Source of the DNA: an uncultured Fretibacterium sp.
Lineage (GTDB): Bacteria > Synergistota > Synergistia > Synergistales > Aminobacteriaceae
Assembly: GCA_937915835.1 (NCBI GenBank)
Contig: CALGHA010000133.1
Coordinates: forward strand, 1-28,019
Length of the DNA: 28,019 nt
Reading direction: 5' to 3'
The notes below the pieces were generated by a model. It worked only from the letters and a program-made list of their open reading frames with translations, made no database searches and was not told where the DNA came from. The number at the start of each line of letters is the position of its first letter. Position 1 is the stretch's first letter. Position numbers and translations under genes: made by a program. Below, piece by piece: positions 8,412-16,873 of this stretch.

Positions 8412-8480
8412 ATGCTGGACGTATATGCTTTCACAGCACAGCACAGCACAGCACAGCACACTAATATTTTACCCTTGTAA
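8412..8480 (+). CDS. Possible leader peptide containing a CACAG repeat
   Basis: ATG at 8412 with AAAGGAG 12 bases upstream gives 22 codons and stops at TAA 8478-8480. Codons 7-17 lie in the pentanucleotide repeat. The following UbiA gene has no Shine-Dalgarno of its own. With six repeat units (or three) instead of five, this ORF would leave the present frame, avoid the TAA, and end at TGA 8512-8514, which overlaps the UbiA ATG at 8511. An ATG at 8425 is already in that second frame but has only a weak SD. Translation of the leader is unproven. Confidence 0.35.
   Translation: MLDVYAFTAQHSTAQHTNILPL
8432..8460 (+). repeat. Pentanucleotide repeat (CACAG)5
   Basis: Five complete CACAG units (8432-8456) plus CACA. 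The unit length is not a multiple of three, so gain or loss of a unit changes frame of any ORF through it. Lies between promoter and UbiA gene. Confidence 0.9.
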
Positions 8481-8510
8481 TCACAACTTTTCAACTATAA
8501 AACGTCTGCC

Positions 8511-9368
8511 ATGAGAAAATTTTTATTTTTACTTATGGCGGAAATGCGTATCAAACAATGGACGAAGAATTTATTGACATACGCGGCCTTAATCTTCAAC
8601 GGAAGTGCTTTCAACCTTAAGAAATTTCTCATAACGTCGTCGGCTTTTATTGCATTTTGTCTTGTCAGCAGCGGAATATATATAATCAATGACATATTTG
8701 ACCTGGAAAAAGACAGGCTCAATCCCGAAAAACGCAACAGACCAATTGCTTCAGGAGCTGTCAATAAAAATTTCGCTCTGATATTCTCATTCACAATTCT
8801 AACGCTGGCTTTGATTATTGCTGTTAATATTAATTCTGAATTTTTACTTATCTTACTATCATATTTGCTTATTAATATTCTATATACGATTTGGCTGAAA
8901 AATGTCGTGATAATCGATGTTATGATAATTGCTTACGGTTTTGTTGCACGGGCTGTTGCCGGAGCTGTCTCTGCTGGAATAAATATTACAGAATGGTTCC
9001 TGCTTTGCGTAATGTTTCTCTCACTTTTTCTTGCTCTTGGAAAACGAAGGCATGAACTCGTCGAAATTCAGCGTAAAAATCCTAATGGAGCTCGTGAAGT
9101 TCTGAAGCATTACAAACTTGAATTAATCGACCAGATGATAAATGCCGTAACTTCAGCCGTAATAATTTCATATTCCCTCTTCGCAGAAAGTAATCACGAT
9201 ATGATGCTGACAATTCCACTTGTGATTTACGGGATATTTTATTATCTCTATGTCATTCACGTAAAACATTCCGGAGGTTCTCCTGACGAGGCATTGTATA
9301 AAGAAAAACCCATATTAATCACCGTGCTTCTTTATGGAATTTCAATAATTATCATACGAAATTTTTAG
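8511..9368 (+). CDS. UbiA-family prenyltransferase, decaprenyl-phosphate phosphoribosyltransferase-like
   Basis: 285 aa, polytopic. The KQWTKNLL start region, NDIFDLEKDR (60-69, the NDxxDxxxD magnesium-diphosphate motif), an AYGFVARAVAGA block (141-152) after D136, and LGKRRHEL (177-184) are typical of the DPPR-synthase branch. These enzymes join phosphoribosyl diphosphate to polyprenyl phosphate, giving a lipid-linked pentose for cell-envelope glycans. No DprE1/DprE2 epimerase is visible here, so the final sugar (ribose or arabinose) is unknown. No Shine-Dalgarno precedes the ATG at 8511, and none precedes the in-frame ATG at 8535, so coupling to an upstream leader is plausible. A membrane GT-C-like gene follows 24 bases later. 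Confidence 0.82.
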   Translation: MRKFLFLLMAEMRIKQWTKNLLTYAALIFNGSAFNLKKFLITSSAFIAFCLVSSGIYIINDIFDLEKDRLNPEKRNRPIASGAVNKNFALIFSFTILTLALIIAVNINSEFLLILLSYLLINILYTIWLKNVVIIDVMIIAYGFVARAVAGAVSAGINITEWFLLCVMFLSLFLALGKRRHELVEIQRKNPNGAREVLKHYKLELIDQMINAVTSAVIISYSLFAESNHDMMLTIPLVIYGIFYYLYVIHVKHSGGSPDEALYKEKPILITVLLYGISIIIIRNF

Positions 9369-9392
9369 CATTAACAAGGAGTTATTAATATC

Positions 9393-10826
9393 ATGTTCAA
9401 GTCTATCAAGTTCAAATATTTTTTCGCGCTTTATGTAATCTTGCTGAGTTTTTGCGTCTTTAATCTTTACCCTTCTCATGATGACTGGGTTTATGCATCA
9501 CCGAAGCCGAGCATGAATATTATTGCTGGAATTATGCCGACAGCAACATTTTGGAGACCTTTTGACAGAATAATTGAATACGGACTAGGGTTTATGCCTT
9601 CATTATGGCCGAGCTTTAATCATTTAGTAATCCTTGCCGGATTTTTCATTACATGCATAATTCTTCACAGCATGCTCACGAAAATTACACACGATAAATT
9701 TCATAGCTTTATTGGCGCATTATTTTTCTGTCTTTCGCCTGCAATAATCATCACAGTAACTAACCCGGATTATATAAATCAGCCTTACGCTTTTCTCGCT
9801 GGATTAATCTCCTTGTTGTGTTTCTTTAATGCTTATTATGCAGGATGGTTATTACTTGCATTTTTGTCAGTTCTGTTCAAGGAGAACGGCATTGTTTGGT
9901 TTCTTGCGCCTGTTTTTGTGAACATAGTTTATGTTTATATTAACAGCGATAAAAAGTTTATTAGGCTCATAAGGGAAAAATTTCTGTTTATAATAATCGG
10001 CTTACTTGGAATGATTACATATTTTGCTGTAAGATTTTATTTATTTGGCAAGGGCTTATCTTTGGGGGCTTCTGGAGGCAGATATCAGATTATATTTTCG
10101 CCTATTCATATATTAAAGAATTATGTCTTGATATTGGGAGGAGCAGCAACTTCGGTAGATGCTCTTGCGTTTTTCTTGAAGCCTCGAAATTTCATGATAT
10201 TAATCATTACATTTATTGTCAGTGTAATCTTTCTTGGTTATATTATTGCCTGTCTTTATGAGATATTCATGAACGATAAAAGATTATTTGCTGGAATTAT
10301 AGGATTTTTCGTTTGTGCACTGTATATTTCTTCGCCTTATAGTCTTGCCGGCCAAATATCTGACGCTATGGCTTACGAGATGAGTTTTATGCTTGCATTG
10401 ATGCTGGGCGTAATACTTTCATCATCATGCAGAAAGCCCAAATTCATGAAGCTCGCGATTGCGGCAATGTTTGCGAGTATGATTTTCGTCTGCGCTCATA
10501 AAATTTTAGTGATGCATGATTACACTCTTGATGTCCATAATTTTTTACAGGCTCAACAGTCAAAGTTCGAGAATATTCCTTCTAAAGCGTTAATTTATTT
10601 CATCGAGGATATACCTGAAGAAGGCTACGGAACATATAAATATGATATGGGGCATGGGCTTGCTACAGGTCATGCGTTTAATTCACTTTGGGGATGGAAG
10701 GCGAAAATTGACGTAAAGACTGTGAAGAATTTTTCTGATGTAGAGTTTTCGCCTGAGACTTTGCCGGAATATGACACAATATTTTCTCTCACTCGTTCAG
10801 GCTCATTAGAAATTCTGAGGAATTGA
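9393..10826 (+). CDS. Polytopic membrane protein, probable GT-C-type glycosyltransferase
   Basis: 477 aa with an N-terminal membrane segment (residues 8-26) and about ten further hydrophobic stretches, then a soluble C-terminal part of some 100 residues. SHDDW at 28-32, in the first outer loop just after the first helix, matches the acidic catalytic position of GT-C enzymes that use polyprenyl-phosphate sugars. I cannot name the family. AAGGAG lies about 12 bases before the ATG. It directly follows the UbiA-like gene, so it may use the lipid-linked pentose made by that enzyme. Base composition is slightly AT-rich compared with the housekeeping genes. Confidence 0.6.
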   Translation: MFKSIKFKYFFALYVILLSFCVFNLYPSHDDWVYASPKPSMNIIAGIMPTATFWRPFDRIIEYGLGFMPSLWPSFNHLVILAGFFITCIILHSMLTKITHDKFHSFIGALFFCLSPAIIITVTNPDYINQPYAFLAGLISLLCFFNAYYAGWLLLAFLSVLFKENGIVWFLAPVFVNIVYVYINSDKKFIRLIREKFLFIIIGLLGMITYFAVRFYLFGKGLSLGASGGRYQIIFSPIHILKNYVLILGGAATSVDALAFFLKPRNFMILIITFIVSVIFLGYIIACLYEIFMNDKRLFAGIIGFFVCALYISSPYSLAGQISDAMAYEMSFMLALMLGVILSSSCRKPKFMKLAIAAMFASMIFVCAHKILVMHDYTLDVHNFLQAQQSKFENIPSKALIYFIEDIPEEGYGTYKYDMGHGLATGHAFNSLWGWKAKIDVKTVKNFSDVEFSPETLPEYDTIFSLTRSGSLEILRN

Positions 10827-10830
10827 GAGC

Positions 10831-10861
10831 AAAAAAAATCCCCTCGCACGTAACGGGGGGA
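10831..10861 (-). terminator. Terminator of hrcA-grpE-dnaK
   Basis: On the minus strand CCCC from 10855-10860 pairs with GGGG from 10840-10843, followed by AT7-8 (complement of 10831-10839). Convergent with the GT-C-like gene, whose stop is five bases away. Confidence 0.75.
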
Positions 10862-10886
10862 TTGAAACTTTCTATGCTTAATTCGC

Positions 10887-12713
10887 TTAATTCTTATCTG
10901 TGAACTCCGCATCAACTGTTTCATTATCATTATTGCTTGATGAGCTTGACGATGACGCGTTCGGATTAGCTCCTGCAGAAGGTCCGGCGTTCTGATAAAG
11001 TCTTGTGCCGAACTCCTGAAGCATTTTGTTGAGGTCATCTTTTCCGGACTTCATGCCTGATTCGTCGTTGGTCTCGATGGCTTTTTTCAGGGCGTCAACT
11101 TTCGAGTTCACACGTCCTTTTTCTTCCGGTGTCATCTTGTCGCCGAGATCTCTCATCAACTTTTCTGCTCCGAATACTGCGGCGTCGGCTTCGTTGCGAG
11201 TTTCAGCGGCTGAACGTTTCTTCTCGTCATCAGCGGCGTGATCTTCAGCGTCTCGCTTCATTCGTGCAATGTCCTCTTTCGACAAGTTCGACGACTGAAT
11301 AGTAATCTTCTGCTCTTTGCCAGTTCCTTTATCTTTTGCGCTGACGTTCAAAATTCCGTTGGTGTCAATGTTGAACGTTACTTCGATCTGAGGAATTCCG
11401 CGCGGTGCAGGAGCAATGCCGTCTAATGTGAATTGGCCGAGTTTGACGTTATCATTTGCCATTGGACGCTCACCCTGAAACACTGCGATCTCGACTTGGG
11501 GTTGATTGTCCTGAGCTGTCGTGAAAATCTGGCTCTGCTGTGCTGGAATTGCCGTGTTGCGCTCAATCATCTTCGTCATAACTCCGCCGAGCGTCTCAAT
11601 TCCCAACGTCAACGGCGTAACGTCAACGAGAACTATATCCTTATGATCTCCCTTGAGGATTGCTCCCTGAATTGCTGCACCGGCCGCGACGCATTCATCC
11701 GGATTAATTCCTTTCGTGGGTTCCTTGCCAAGTAAGTCAACAATCTTCTTCTGAACCATCGGCATACGAGTTGAGCCGCCGACTAGCAAAATTTTATCAA
11801 CTTCGCTTGCCTTCAATCCGGAGTCCTCGAGTGCTCTTTGTGTCGGCTTAATCGTTCGGTCGAGCAAATCCGCCGTCATTTCCTCAAACTTTGCACGAGT
11901 TAATTTCATCTCTAAGTGCTTAGGGCCAGTCTGATTAGCTGTGATAAATGGCAATGATATTGTCGTCTCGGTCATGTTGGAAAGCTCAATTTTCGCCTTC
12001 TCCGCCGCTTCACGTAATCTTTGCATGGCCATACTGTCGTTGCGTAAATCAATCCCTTCTGACTTCTTGAAGCCGTCAACAATCCACTCAACTATGCGAT
12101 TATCCCAGTCGTCGCCGCCAAGCCTATTATCGCCAGCCGTCGCAAGAACTTCAAACACGCCTTCGCCAACGTCCAAAATTGAAACGTCGAAAGTTCCGCC
12201 GCCAAGATCAAACACTAAGATTTTGTGCTCGTCCTTCTTATTCTCGCCGTAAGCTAAGCATGCCGCCGTCGGTTCGTTGATTATGCGTAAGACTTCGAGG
12301 CCCGCGATTGTTCCTGCGTCCTTCGTGGCTTGTCTCTGAGCGTCAGTGAAATATGCCGGAACCGTAATTACTGCCTGTGTTACAGTCTCGCCTAAATAAT
12401 CCTCAGCATCTCGCTTTAACTTCTGCAAAATCATCGCGCTTATTTCCTGAGGAGTGTATCTTTTCCCGTCAATCGAAACTCTGTAATCCGTTCCCATCTC
12501 ACGCTTAATCGACATAATCGTATGATCCGCGTTGACGATTGCTTGACGTTTCGCGAGTTGTCCGACTAACCTCTCGCCGTCCTTCGTGAACGCTACAACT
12601 GAAGGTGTCGTGCGTGCTCCCTCATTGTTGGGAATAATTGTAGTCTGGTCGCCCTCTTGTACTGCGATGCATGAATTTGTTGTTCCTAAATCTATTCCTA
12701 CTACTTTAGCCAT
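10887..12713 (-). CDS. dnaK: Chaperone protein DnaK (Hsp70)
   Basis: ATP-dependent folding chaperone, 608 aa. The nucleotide-binding domain starts GIDLGTTNSCIAV (5-17). DLGGGTFDVSILD and the VDKILLVGGSTRMP block follow, then the interdomain DVTPLTLGIETLGG and the substrate-binding domain. The lid ends in a serine/asparagine-rich linker and DAEFTDKN, the usual VDAEF tail. AGGAGG precedes the ATG. It is the last gene of hrcA-grpE-dnaK, 30 bases after grpE. dnaJ does not follow; the operon ends at the terminator. Confidence 0.97.
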   Translation of the reverse strand: MAKVVGIDLGTTNSCIAVQEGDQTTIIPNNEGARTTPSVVAFTKDGERLVGQLAKRQAIVNADHTIMSIKREMGTDYRVSIDGKRYTPQEISAMILQKLKRDAEDYLGETVTQAVITVPAYFTDAQRQATKDAGTIAGLEVLRIINEPTAACLAYGENKKDEHKILVFDLGGGTFDVSILDVGEGVFEVLATAGDNRLGGDDWDNRIVEWIVDGFKKSEGIDLRNDSMAMQRLREAAEKAKIELSNMTETTISLPFITANQTGPKHLEMKLTRAKFEEMTADLLDRTIKPTQRALEDSGLKASEVDKILLVGGSTRMPMVQKKIVDLLGKEPTKGINPDECVAAGAAIQGAILKGDHKDIVLVDVTPLTLGIETLGGVMTKMIERNTAIPAQQSQIFTTAQDNQPQVEIAVFQGERPMANDNVKLGQFTLDGIAPAPRGIPQIEVTFNIDTNGILNVSAKDKGTGKEQKITIQSSNLSKEDIARMKRDAEDHAADDEKKRSAAETRNEADAAVFGAEKLMRDLGDKMTPEEKGRVNSKVDALKKAIETNDESGMKSGKDDLNKMLQEFGTRLYQNAGPSAGANPNASSSSSSSNNDNETVDAEFTDKN

Positions 12714-12743
12714 TGTAAATTTTCCTCCTAATTAAATCTTTCG

Positions 12744-13277
12744 TTAAATTTTTCCTACTGTAACTTGTGCCGGTCGTAAAACTCTTTCTTGTGTTCGATA
12801 ACCTTTTAATCTCTCAGTGATAATTTTTCCGTCTAATTCCGGGTCATCAACTTTTTCCGTTCCTGAAGCGTCGTGTAATGCCGGATCAAATTTTTCGCCT
12901 TCGGTCTTGATTATGCTCACTCCCAAATTTTCAAGAGTGTTGACGAACTGCCTTTGCACCATCTCAACGCCTTTAAGAATACTTTTTGCGTCCTCAGAGT
13001 TTGCGGCTTCTAAAGCTCTATCAAGATTATCAAGCACCGGCAAAATCGCAATTATCACTTCTTCTTGCGAACGTTTACGGGTTTCTTGACGTTCCTTAAT
13101 CGTCCGCTGTCTGAAGTTGTAGAAATCCGCACGCTGGACGGCTAAATCATGTTCCAAATCTTTTATGCGTTTATCTCGTTCGTCTTCGGCAGCTTCAGCT
13201 TCAGAATTTTCATCTTCCTGGTCTGCAATTTTTGCGTCGTCGTCTTCATTAAACTCTTCCTTGCCCAATTTGTTCAC
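12744..13277 (-). CDS. grpE: Nucleotide exchange factor GrpE
   Basis: Releases ADP from DnaK. 177 aa from GTG 13277: an acidic N-terminus (EDDDAKIADQEDENSEAEA), a long coiled coil with DFYNFRQRTIKE, then the beta domain ending RVLRPAQVTVGK, close to the family's VLRPA.V.V. The GTG is embedded in its own Shine-Dalgarno (GGAGGTGA) and overlaps the hrcA stop. The TTG at 13268, codon 4, is eight bases after GGAGG and is the more likely start, giving 174 aa. Confidence 0.94.
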   Translation of the reverse strand: MNKLGKEEFNEDDDAKIADQEDENSEAEAAEDERDKRIKDLEHDLAVQRADFYNFRQRTIKERQETRKRSQEEVIIAILPVLDNLDRALEAANSEDAKSILKGVEMVQRQFVNTLENLGVSIIKTEGEKFDPALHDASGTEKVDDPELDGKIITERLKGYRTQERVLRPAQVTVGKI

Positions 13278-14284
13278 CTCCCTGAATCTTCATCTAATGC
13301 GTCTGCAACACTTTCAAGAACGCTGATTGATTTTTCGTAATCCATTCTCAGCGGGCCAATTAACCCGAGAACTGCTTTTTGCTGTCTCGGTCTGGCAGGA
13401 ATTAATATCATCGCGTTATCCTCCATGCCTTCGGTTTCGTTCTCTTCGCCGAGTGAGATTTTGAGCTTTGAGCTTTGGCGGCATTTCTCGATCATGTGAG
13501 CGAGGGGCTTTTCCTGTTCAAGCAAGTTCAAGACTGCCTGCAAACGTGATAATGCCTGAAAATGAGGAAGTCCCAAAATCTGCTTTGCTCCGGAGCTGAA
13601 AAATTTATAGTTCTGTTCGGTCAAAAATTTATCGAGTTCCTTTATAGCTTCACGACATGAACTTTCTGCCTGCTCAAGCCCTCCAAGAACGTATTGATAC
13701 AACACGTCCTTTACTTCACTCCAGGAATGCCCGCAAGCTACCGTGTTAATCCTCCGGCTGAGTTCTTCAAGCGCACCCGGCTCAACGTCATACGGCAGAT
13801 TGAATTGCGAGTGATGAACTAATCCGCCCTTCAGAACAATCAAAGCTAACACGTTATTTCCGCCCATGAGCATTAAATCAATATGCTGAATTTCCGCGTC
13901 ATCAAGCGTGGGCATTGCGGCAACGGCTACACAGTTCGTTAATCTTGCCATGAGGTGAGTTACGTGATTAAGCAGCTCTTCAATCCCGCTCCGGCTTCCG
14001 AGAATTTCGCGGCGTATGTCCTCAACGTGTGAATGACTTCTTGCCCGTGCCGTAACTGAATCAACGTAAACTCGATAGGCTCGTGCTGTCGGCAGTCTTC
14101 CTGATGAAGCGTGAGGCTGATAGAAATATCCCAACTCCTCCAAATCTGCCATTTCGTTGCGGATTGTTGCTGGACTTAATCCCTTAATGTACTTCTTCAT
14201 AATCGTGCGTGAACCTGCAGGCTCTCCTGTCTTGATATATTCATAGACGACCGCGAGAATTATGCTTAACTGTCTTTCTGTCAA
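13274..14284 (-). CDS. hrcA: Heat-inducible transcription repressor HrcA
   Basis: Represses class I heat-shock genes by binding CIRCE. 336 aa. The N-terminal winged helix has TERQLSIILAVVYEYIKTGEPAGSRT and ATIRNEMADLEELGY, followed by PHASSGRLPTARAYRVYVD. These blocks are diagnostic of HrcA. The start is TTG at 14284 with AGGAGGTGA about eight bases upstream. First gene of the operon, with a CIRCE in its leader, so it represses itself together with grpE and dnaK. Confidence 0.95.
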   Translation of the reverse strand: MTERQLSIILAVVYEYIKTGEPAGSRTIMKKYIKGLSPATIRNEMADLEELGYFYQPHASSGRLPTARAYRVYVDSVTARARSHSHVEDIRREILGSRSGIEELLNHVTHLMARLTNCVAVAAMPTLDDAEIQHIDLMLMGGNNVLALIVLKGGLVHHSQFNLPYDVEPGALEELSRRINTVACGHSWSEVKDVLYQYVLGGLEQAESSCREAIKELDKFLTEQNYKFFSSGAKQILGLPHFQALSRLQAVLNLLEQEKPLAHMIEKCRQSSKLKISLGEENETEGMEDNAMILIPARPRQQKAVLGLIGPLRMDYEKSISVLESVADALDEDSGR

Positions 14285-14311
14285 TTTTACTCACCTCCTG
14301 TTTGAAATCTT

Positions 14312-14338
14312 TTAGCAGTCTTTATTAACGAGTGCCAA
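14312..14338. promoter_or_regulatory. CIRCE operator
   Basis: TTAGCAGTC, nine bases, GAGTGCCAA. The consensus is TTAGCACTC-N9-GAGTGCTAA, so each arm has one mismatch. The site lies in the leader of hrcA just downstream of the proposed transcription start. Confidence 0.88.
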
Positions 14339-14357
14339 TAAATTTTTAACGCTGATA

Positions 14358-14386
14358 AGATTAGCAGAGGGATTAAAAAAAGTCAA
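14358..14386 (-). promoter_or_regulatory. Promoter of hrcA-grpE-dnaK
   Basis: TTGACT (14386-14381), 17 bases, TAATCT (14363-14358) preceded by TGC as an extended -10 on the minus strand. The CIRCE follows about 20 bases downstream, as expected for repression by HrcA. Confidence 0.65.
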
Positions 14387-14446
14387 CACGAACGAATTTT
14401 TTTCACGAGCAGCAAAATAGAACACGTTATATTTTCTTGATGATGT

Positions 14447-14482
14447 AAAAAATTTCCTCCCGAACGTTTTTGCTCAGGAGGA
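14447..14482 (-). terminator. Terminator of SGNH-MBOAT module 1
   Basis: TCCTCC (14482-14477) and GGAGGA (14460-14455) form the stem on the minus strand, followed by AATTTTTT. It lies just after the stop of SGNH copy 1. Confidence 0.65.
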
Positions 14483-14490
14483 GTTAGAAG

Positions 14491-15450
14491 TTAATTTATC
14501 TGAGTGAGAATATTTGTGAAAGCAACGCTTCCGGCCGCTGTAAGATGAACATAATCACCGAAGTAATCCAAGTTGTCGAGTTCAAAATCATAGCTCGTAA
14601 CGTTATCGCTTTTATCAGCATGGATTTTCTGAAGTGTGTAGCTTGACATTATGCAGTTAGTGTTATGCTCGTTCATTATATCGAGATATTCTTTCATGAC
14701 TATTTGATATTTTCGGCTGTTGTGAGTTGCTAAGTATTTCGGTGTCTCAATGAATGTGAGATTGATATTATTTTCCCGACATAAATTTATGATTTTTATT
14801 ATCGCGTCCCGTTGAGCAGGATTAATTTCAATATCAAAATTTTCTTCGGGTATCTCTGGAAACGCCTCTTTTTGTCCGGAAGGTTTTACGTCATAATAAC
14901 TCTTCAAGTTTCCGCCTTTGTGATAAGCTCGTGCCGCTAATCGTGAATAAATCGGCCAGAAAATAAACATATCATTTCCCGACTGCATGAACATTTCCCA
15001 AGCCGCCAAGAGTAAATCAGCGTCCTTATTCTGCTTCATAGCGTCCCAGATTTTCAGTTTCATGTTAAACGGAGCCTCGAAGAATAAAATTGCGTCAGAA
15101 GGCCATGGATCTCTTGCCGCCGCCCAAGCGTACATATCGACGTAGAAATGTTTGATTACAAGCCCACGTTCGATTAAGTTTTCAAGTATCAACGAGTTCA
15201 TAGCTGGATCCGAACCGCCGTATTGCACAAGAAAAACTCTATCAGTCCTCTTCTCAAGTCCATAAAGATTTAGTCCATTTCTGAACATTGACGAACCTGT
15301 GTAAAGTTCATCAACTTCACGCATTCTTAATGCTCCGCTTAAGCCTCGTTGAATATTCGTATTAAGCTCACAGGAATATACATTTTTGACGGAGATTAAG
15401 CCTATCGAGAAAATTAACGCAAGAATAAACGCCTTAAAGTTAAACCTCAT
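14491..15450 (-). CDS. SGNH/DltD-like acyltransferase partner, copy 1
   Basis: 319 aa from ATG 15450, with AAGGGGTGAT upstream; the GTG at 15459 lies within that site and is less likely. A single N-terminal membrane anchor or signal (7-26, FILALIFSIGLISVKNVYS). SGNH block I is GSS (52-54), and the C-terminal DYVH (D299, H302) supplies the DxxH pair. Such proteins, like DltD and AlgJ, act outside the membrane with an MBOAT partner to transfer acyl groups to glycans. Twelve bases separate it from the MBOAT stop. The C27 in VYSC does not form a convincing lipobox. About 60% similar to copy 3 by eye and much less to copy 2. Confidence 0.72.
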   Translation of the reverse strand: MRFNFKAFILALIFSIGLISVKNVYSCELNTNIQRGLSGALRMREVDELYTGSSMFRNGLNLYGLEKRTDRVFLVQYGGSDPAMNSLILENLIERGLVIKHFYVDMYAWAAARDPWPSDAILFFEAPFNMKLKIWDAMKQNKDADLLLAAWEMFMQSGNDMFIFWPIYSRLAARAYHKGGNLKSYYDVKPSGQKEAFPEIPEENFDIEINPAQRDAIIKIINLCRENNINLTFIETPKYLATHNSRKYQIVMKEYLDIMNEHNTNCIMSSYTLQKIHADKSDNVTSYDFELDNLDYFGDYVHLTAAGSVAFTNILTQIN

Positions 15451-15462
15451 GATTATCACCCC

Positions 15463-16799
15463 TTAAAATCCTGCATAAATAAACGCCGAAGCTCCGAGCC
15501 GTCCGAATAAAATTGTCAGGCTCACGAACATAAACGTAAAAACAGCTCCGTAATCCTTGTCATGTTTTGCGAAGAAGTCATGAAGGATTAGCACGAATAT
15601 TCCCGTGAATAAACTCAACGCGTAATTTATGCTCGTGCTGTTGAGGACGAAAAGCCTTAATGACGAGTTGATTGCTCCATACGAAATATTGAAATCCCTG
15701 AACATTCGGACAAGATAATTCAACGTTGAAGTCATATTTACAGCTCTAAACGGTATCCATAAGAACATTACAAGAATGAACGTTACAAGCTGACTTCGGA
15801 GCAACTTAATTTTCGGTGATAGATAGACTAAAAGACCGTGAGAAATTCCCCAGAATAAAAAGTTTAAGCCTGTTCCGTGCCATAATCCCGATATAAGAAA
15901 CGTAATCATAACGTTCACAAATCTTCGGAACTCTGAACATCTGCTGCCTCCCAACGGAATATAGACATAATCCCTGAGCCATGACGACAACGAAATATGC
16001 CATCTGTTCCAGAAATCCCGAAATCCTGAAGCGAAATACGGTGAGTTGAAATTGGCCGGAACGTTAATTCCCATGATCTTCATTATTCCGTTAGAAATGT
16101 CCGAGTAGCCCGAAAAGTCAGCATAAAGCTCAACAGCGTAAAGAAAAGCTGACATCCATAAAGCCAGTGCAGGAACTCCTGAAATATTCTCATGAACTTT
16201 ATCTACGAAGGGCATAGCCATATTAGCGATTAACAATTTCTTGAATAAGCCCATGATTATCATGAATGCTCCGGATCGTGCCTGTTCAGCATTAAATTTT
16301 GCACTTGTGAGCTGAGGAATGAAGTCATTAACTCTCATAATCGGTCCGCTTAAAATTTGTGTGAATAGTGAGACGTAAAGCATGTAATCGCATAACGAAG
16401 GGGCTTGAATGTTTCCGCGATAAATTTCTACATGACAGGAGATTATTTTTAGCGTGAAAAAAGATATTCCAAGCGGGAGAATTATTTTCAGCGTCGAAGG
16501 ATTAAAGAGGGAAAATGTTGTGAAAAAATTTTGATATTTCGTGAATACAAAGAGTAAAAGTGAGGGTAAAATGCTTATTGCTAAGATGAATTTATTCTTG
16601 TGATGCTCGATAAGTTTAGCAAGACACCAAGAAATTATCAGCTCAGTAGAAAATAGTATTACCCCCCCGTAGAAATACTTAGATAGAATATGATGTTTGA
16701 CGCAAGAAGAATAAACTTTCGGATTGATGACGGAACGCAATAATAAATGAGAATTGCTGCGAGTGAAAAAGCTGTGAAGAGTAAGATATTGTTTGCCAT
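15463..16799 (-). CDS. MBOAT O-acyltransferase, copy 1, frame broken at G7 tract
   Basis: Membrane-bound O-acyltransferase of the DltB/AlgI group, moving acyl chains across the membrane to a glycan. The conserved WHG histidine is in SGLWHGTGLNF, and DFSGYSDI and FRDFWNRWHISLS(S)WLRDY are classic family blocks. Translation should begin at ATG 16799 (MANNILLFTAF), with AAAGGAG eight bases upstream. That frame supplies the first membrane helix and reaches ACG-GGG-GGG and then TAA at 16661-16659. The rest, from VILFSTEL to the stop at 15463, is open in another frame. Eight G (or five) would join them into 445 aa. As sequenced the gene is OFF. A start at TTG 16740 would lack the first helix and has no SD. 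Best read as a phase-variable gene. Confidence 0.82.
16662..16668 (-). repeat. G7 homopolymer in MBOAT copy 1
   Basis: Seven consecutive G on the coding strand, codons 44-46 (ACG GGG GGG), then TAA. Eight or five G would restore the reading frame. Confidence 0.95.
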
Positions 16800-16822
16800 T
16801 TCATGAGCTCCTTTCTGGTGTG

Positions 16823-16843
16823 ATTTTATCATAATGCTATAAT
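16823..16843. promoter_or_regulatory. Divergent promoters between MBOAT 1 and GT2a
   Basis: Plus strand: TGCTATAAT (16835-16843), extended -10 for GT2. Minus strand: TGATAAAAT (16831-16823), extended -10 for MBOAT-SGNH. The two boxes are about four bases apart, so polymerases likely compete. Confidence 0.6.
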
Positions 16844-16873
16844 CACGAAAATAAATTTCGACGAGGTGAAGAG

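Noticed and set aside
14491..15450. SGNH copies as lipoproteins
   Set aside because: VYSC is a poor lipobox, and copy 2 has tryptophan in place of the cysteine.
15463..16740. MBOAT starting at TTG 16740 (and TTG 19896, ATG 23024)
   Set aside because: These starts lack a Shine-Dalgarno and drop the first conserved membrane helix; the upstream frame (MANN) has both.
16802..16804. ATG at 16804 as MBOAT start
   Set aside because: Out of frame with the MANN frame, not conserved in copy 3, and stops after about 40 codons.
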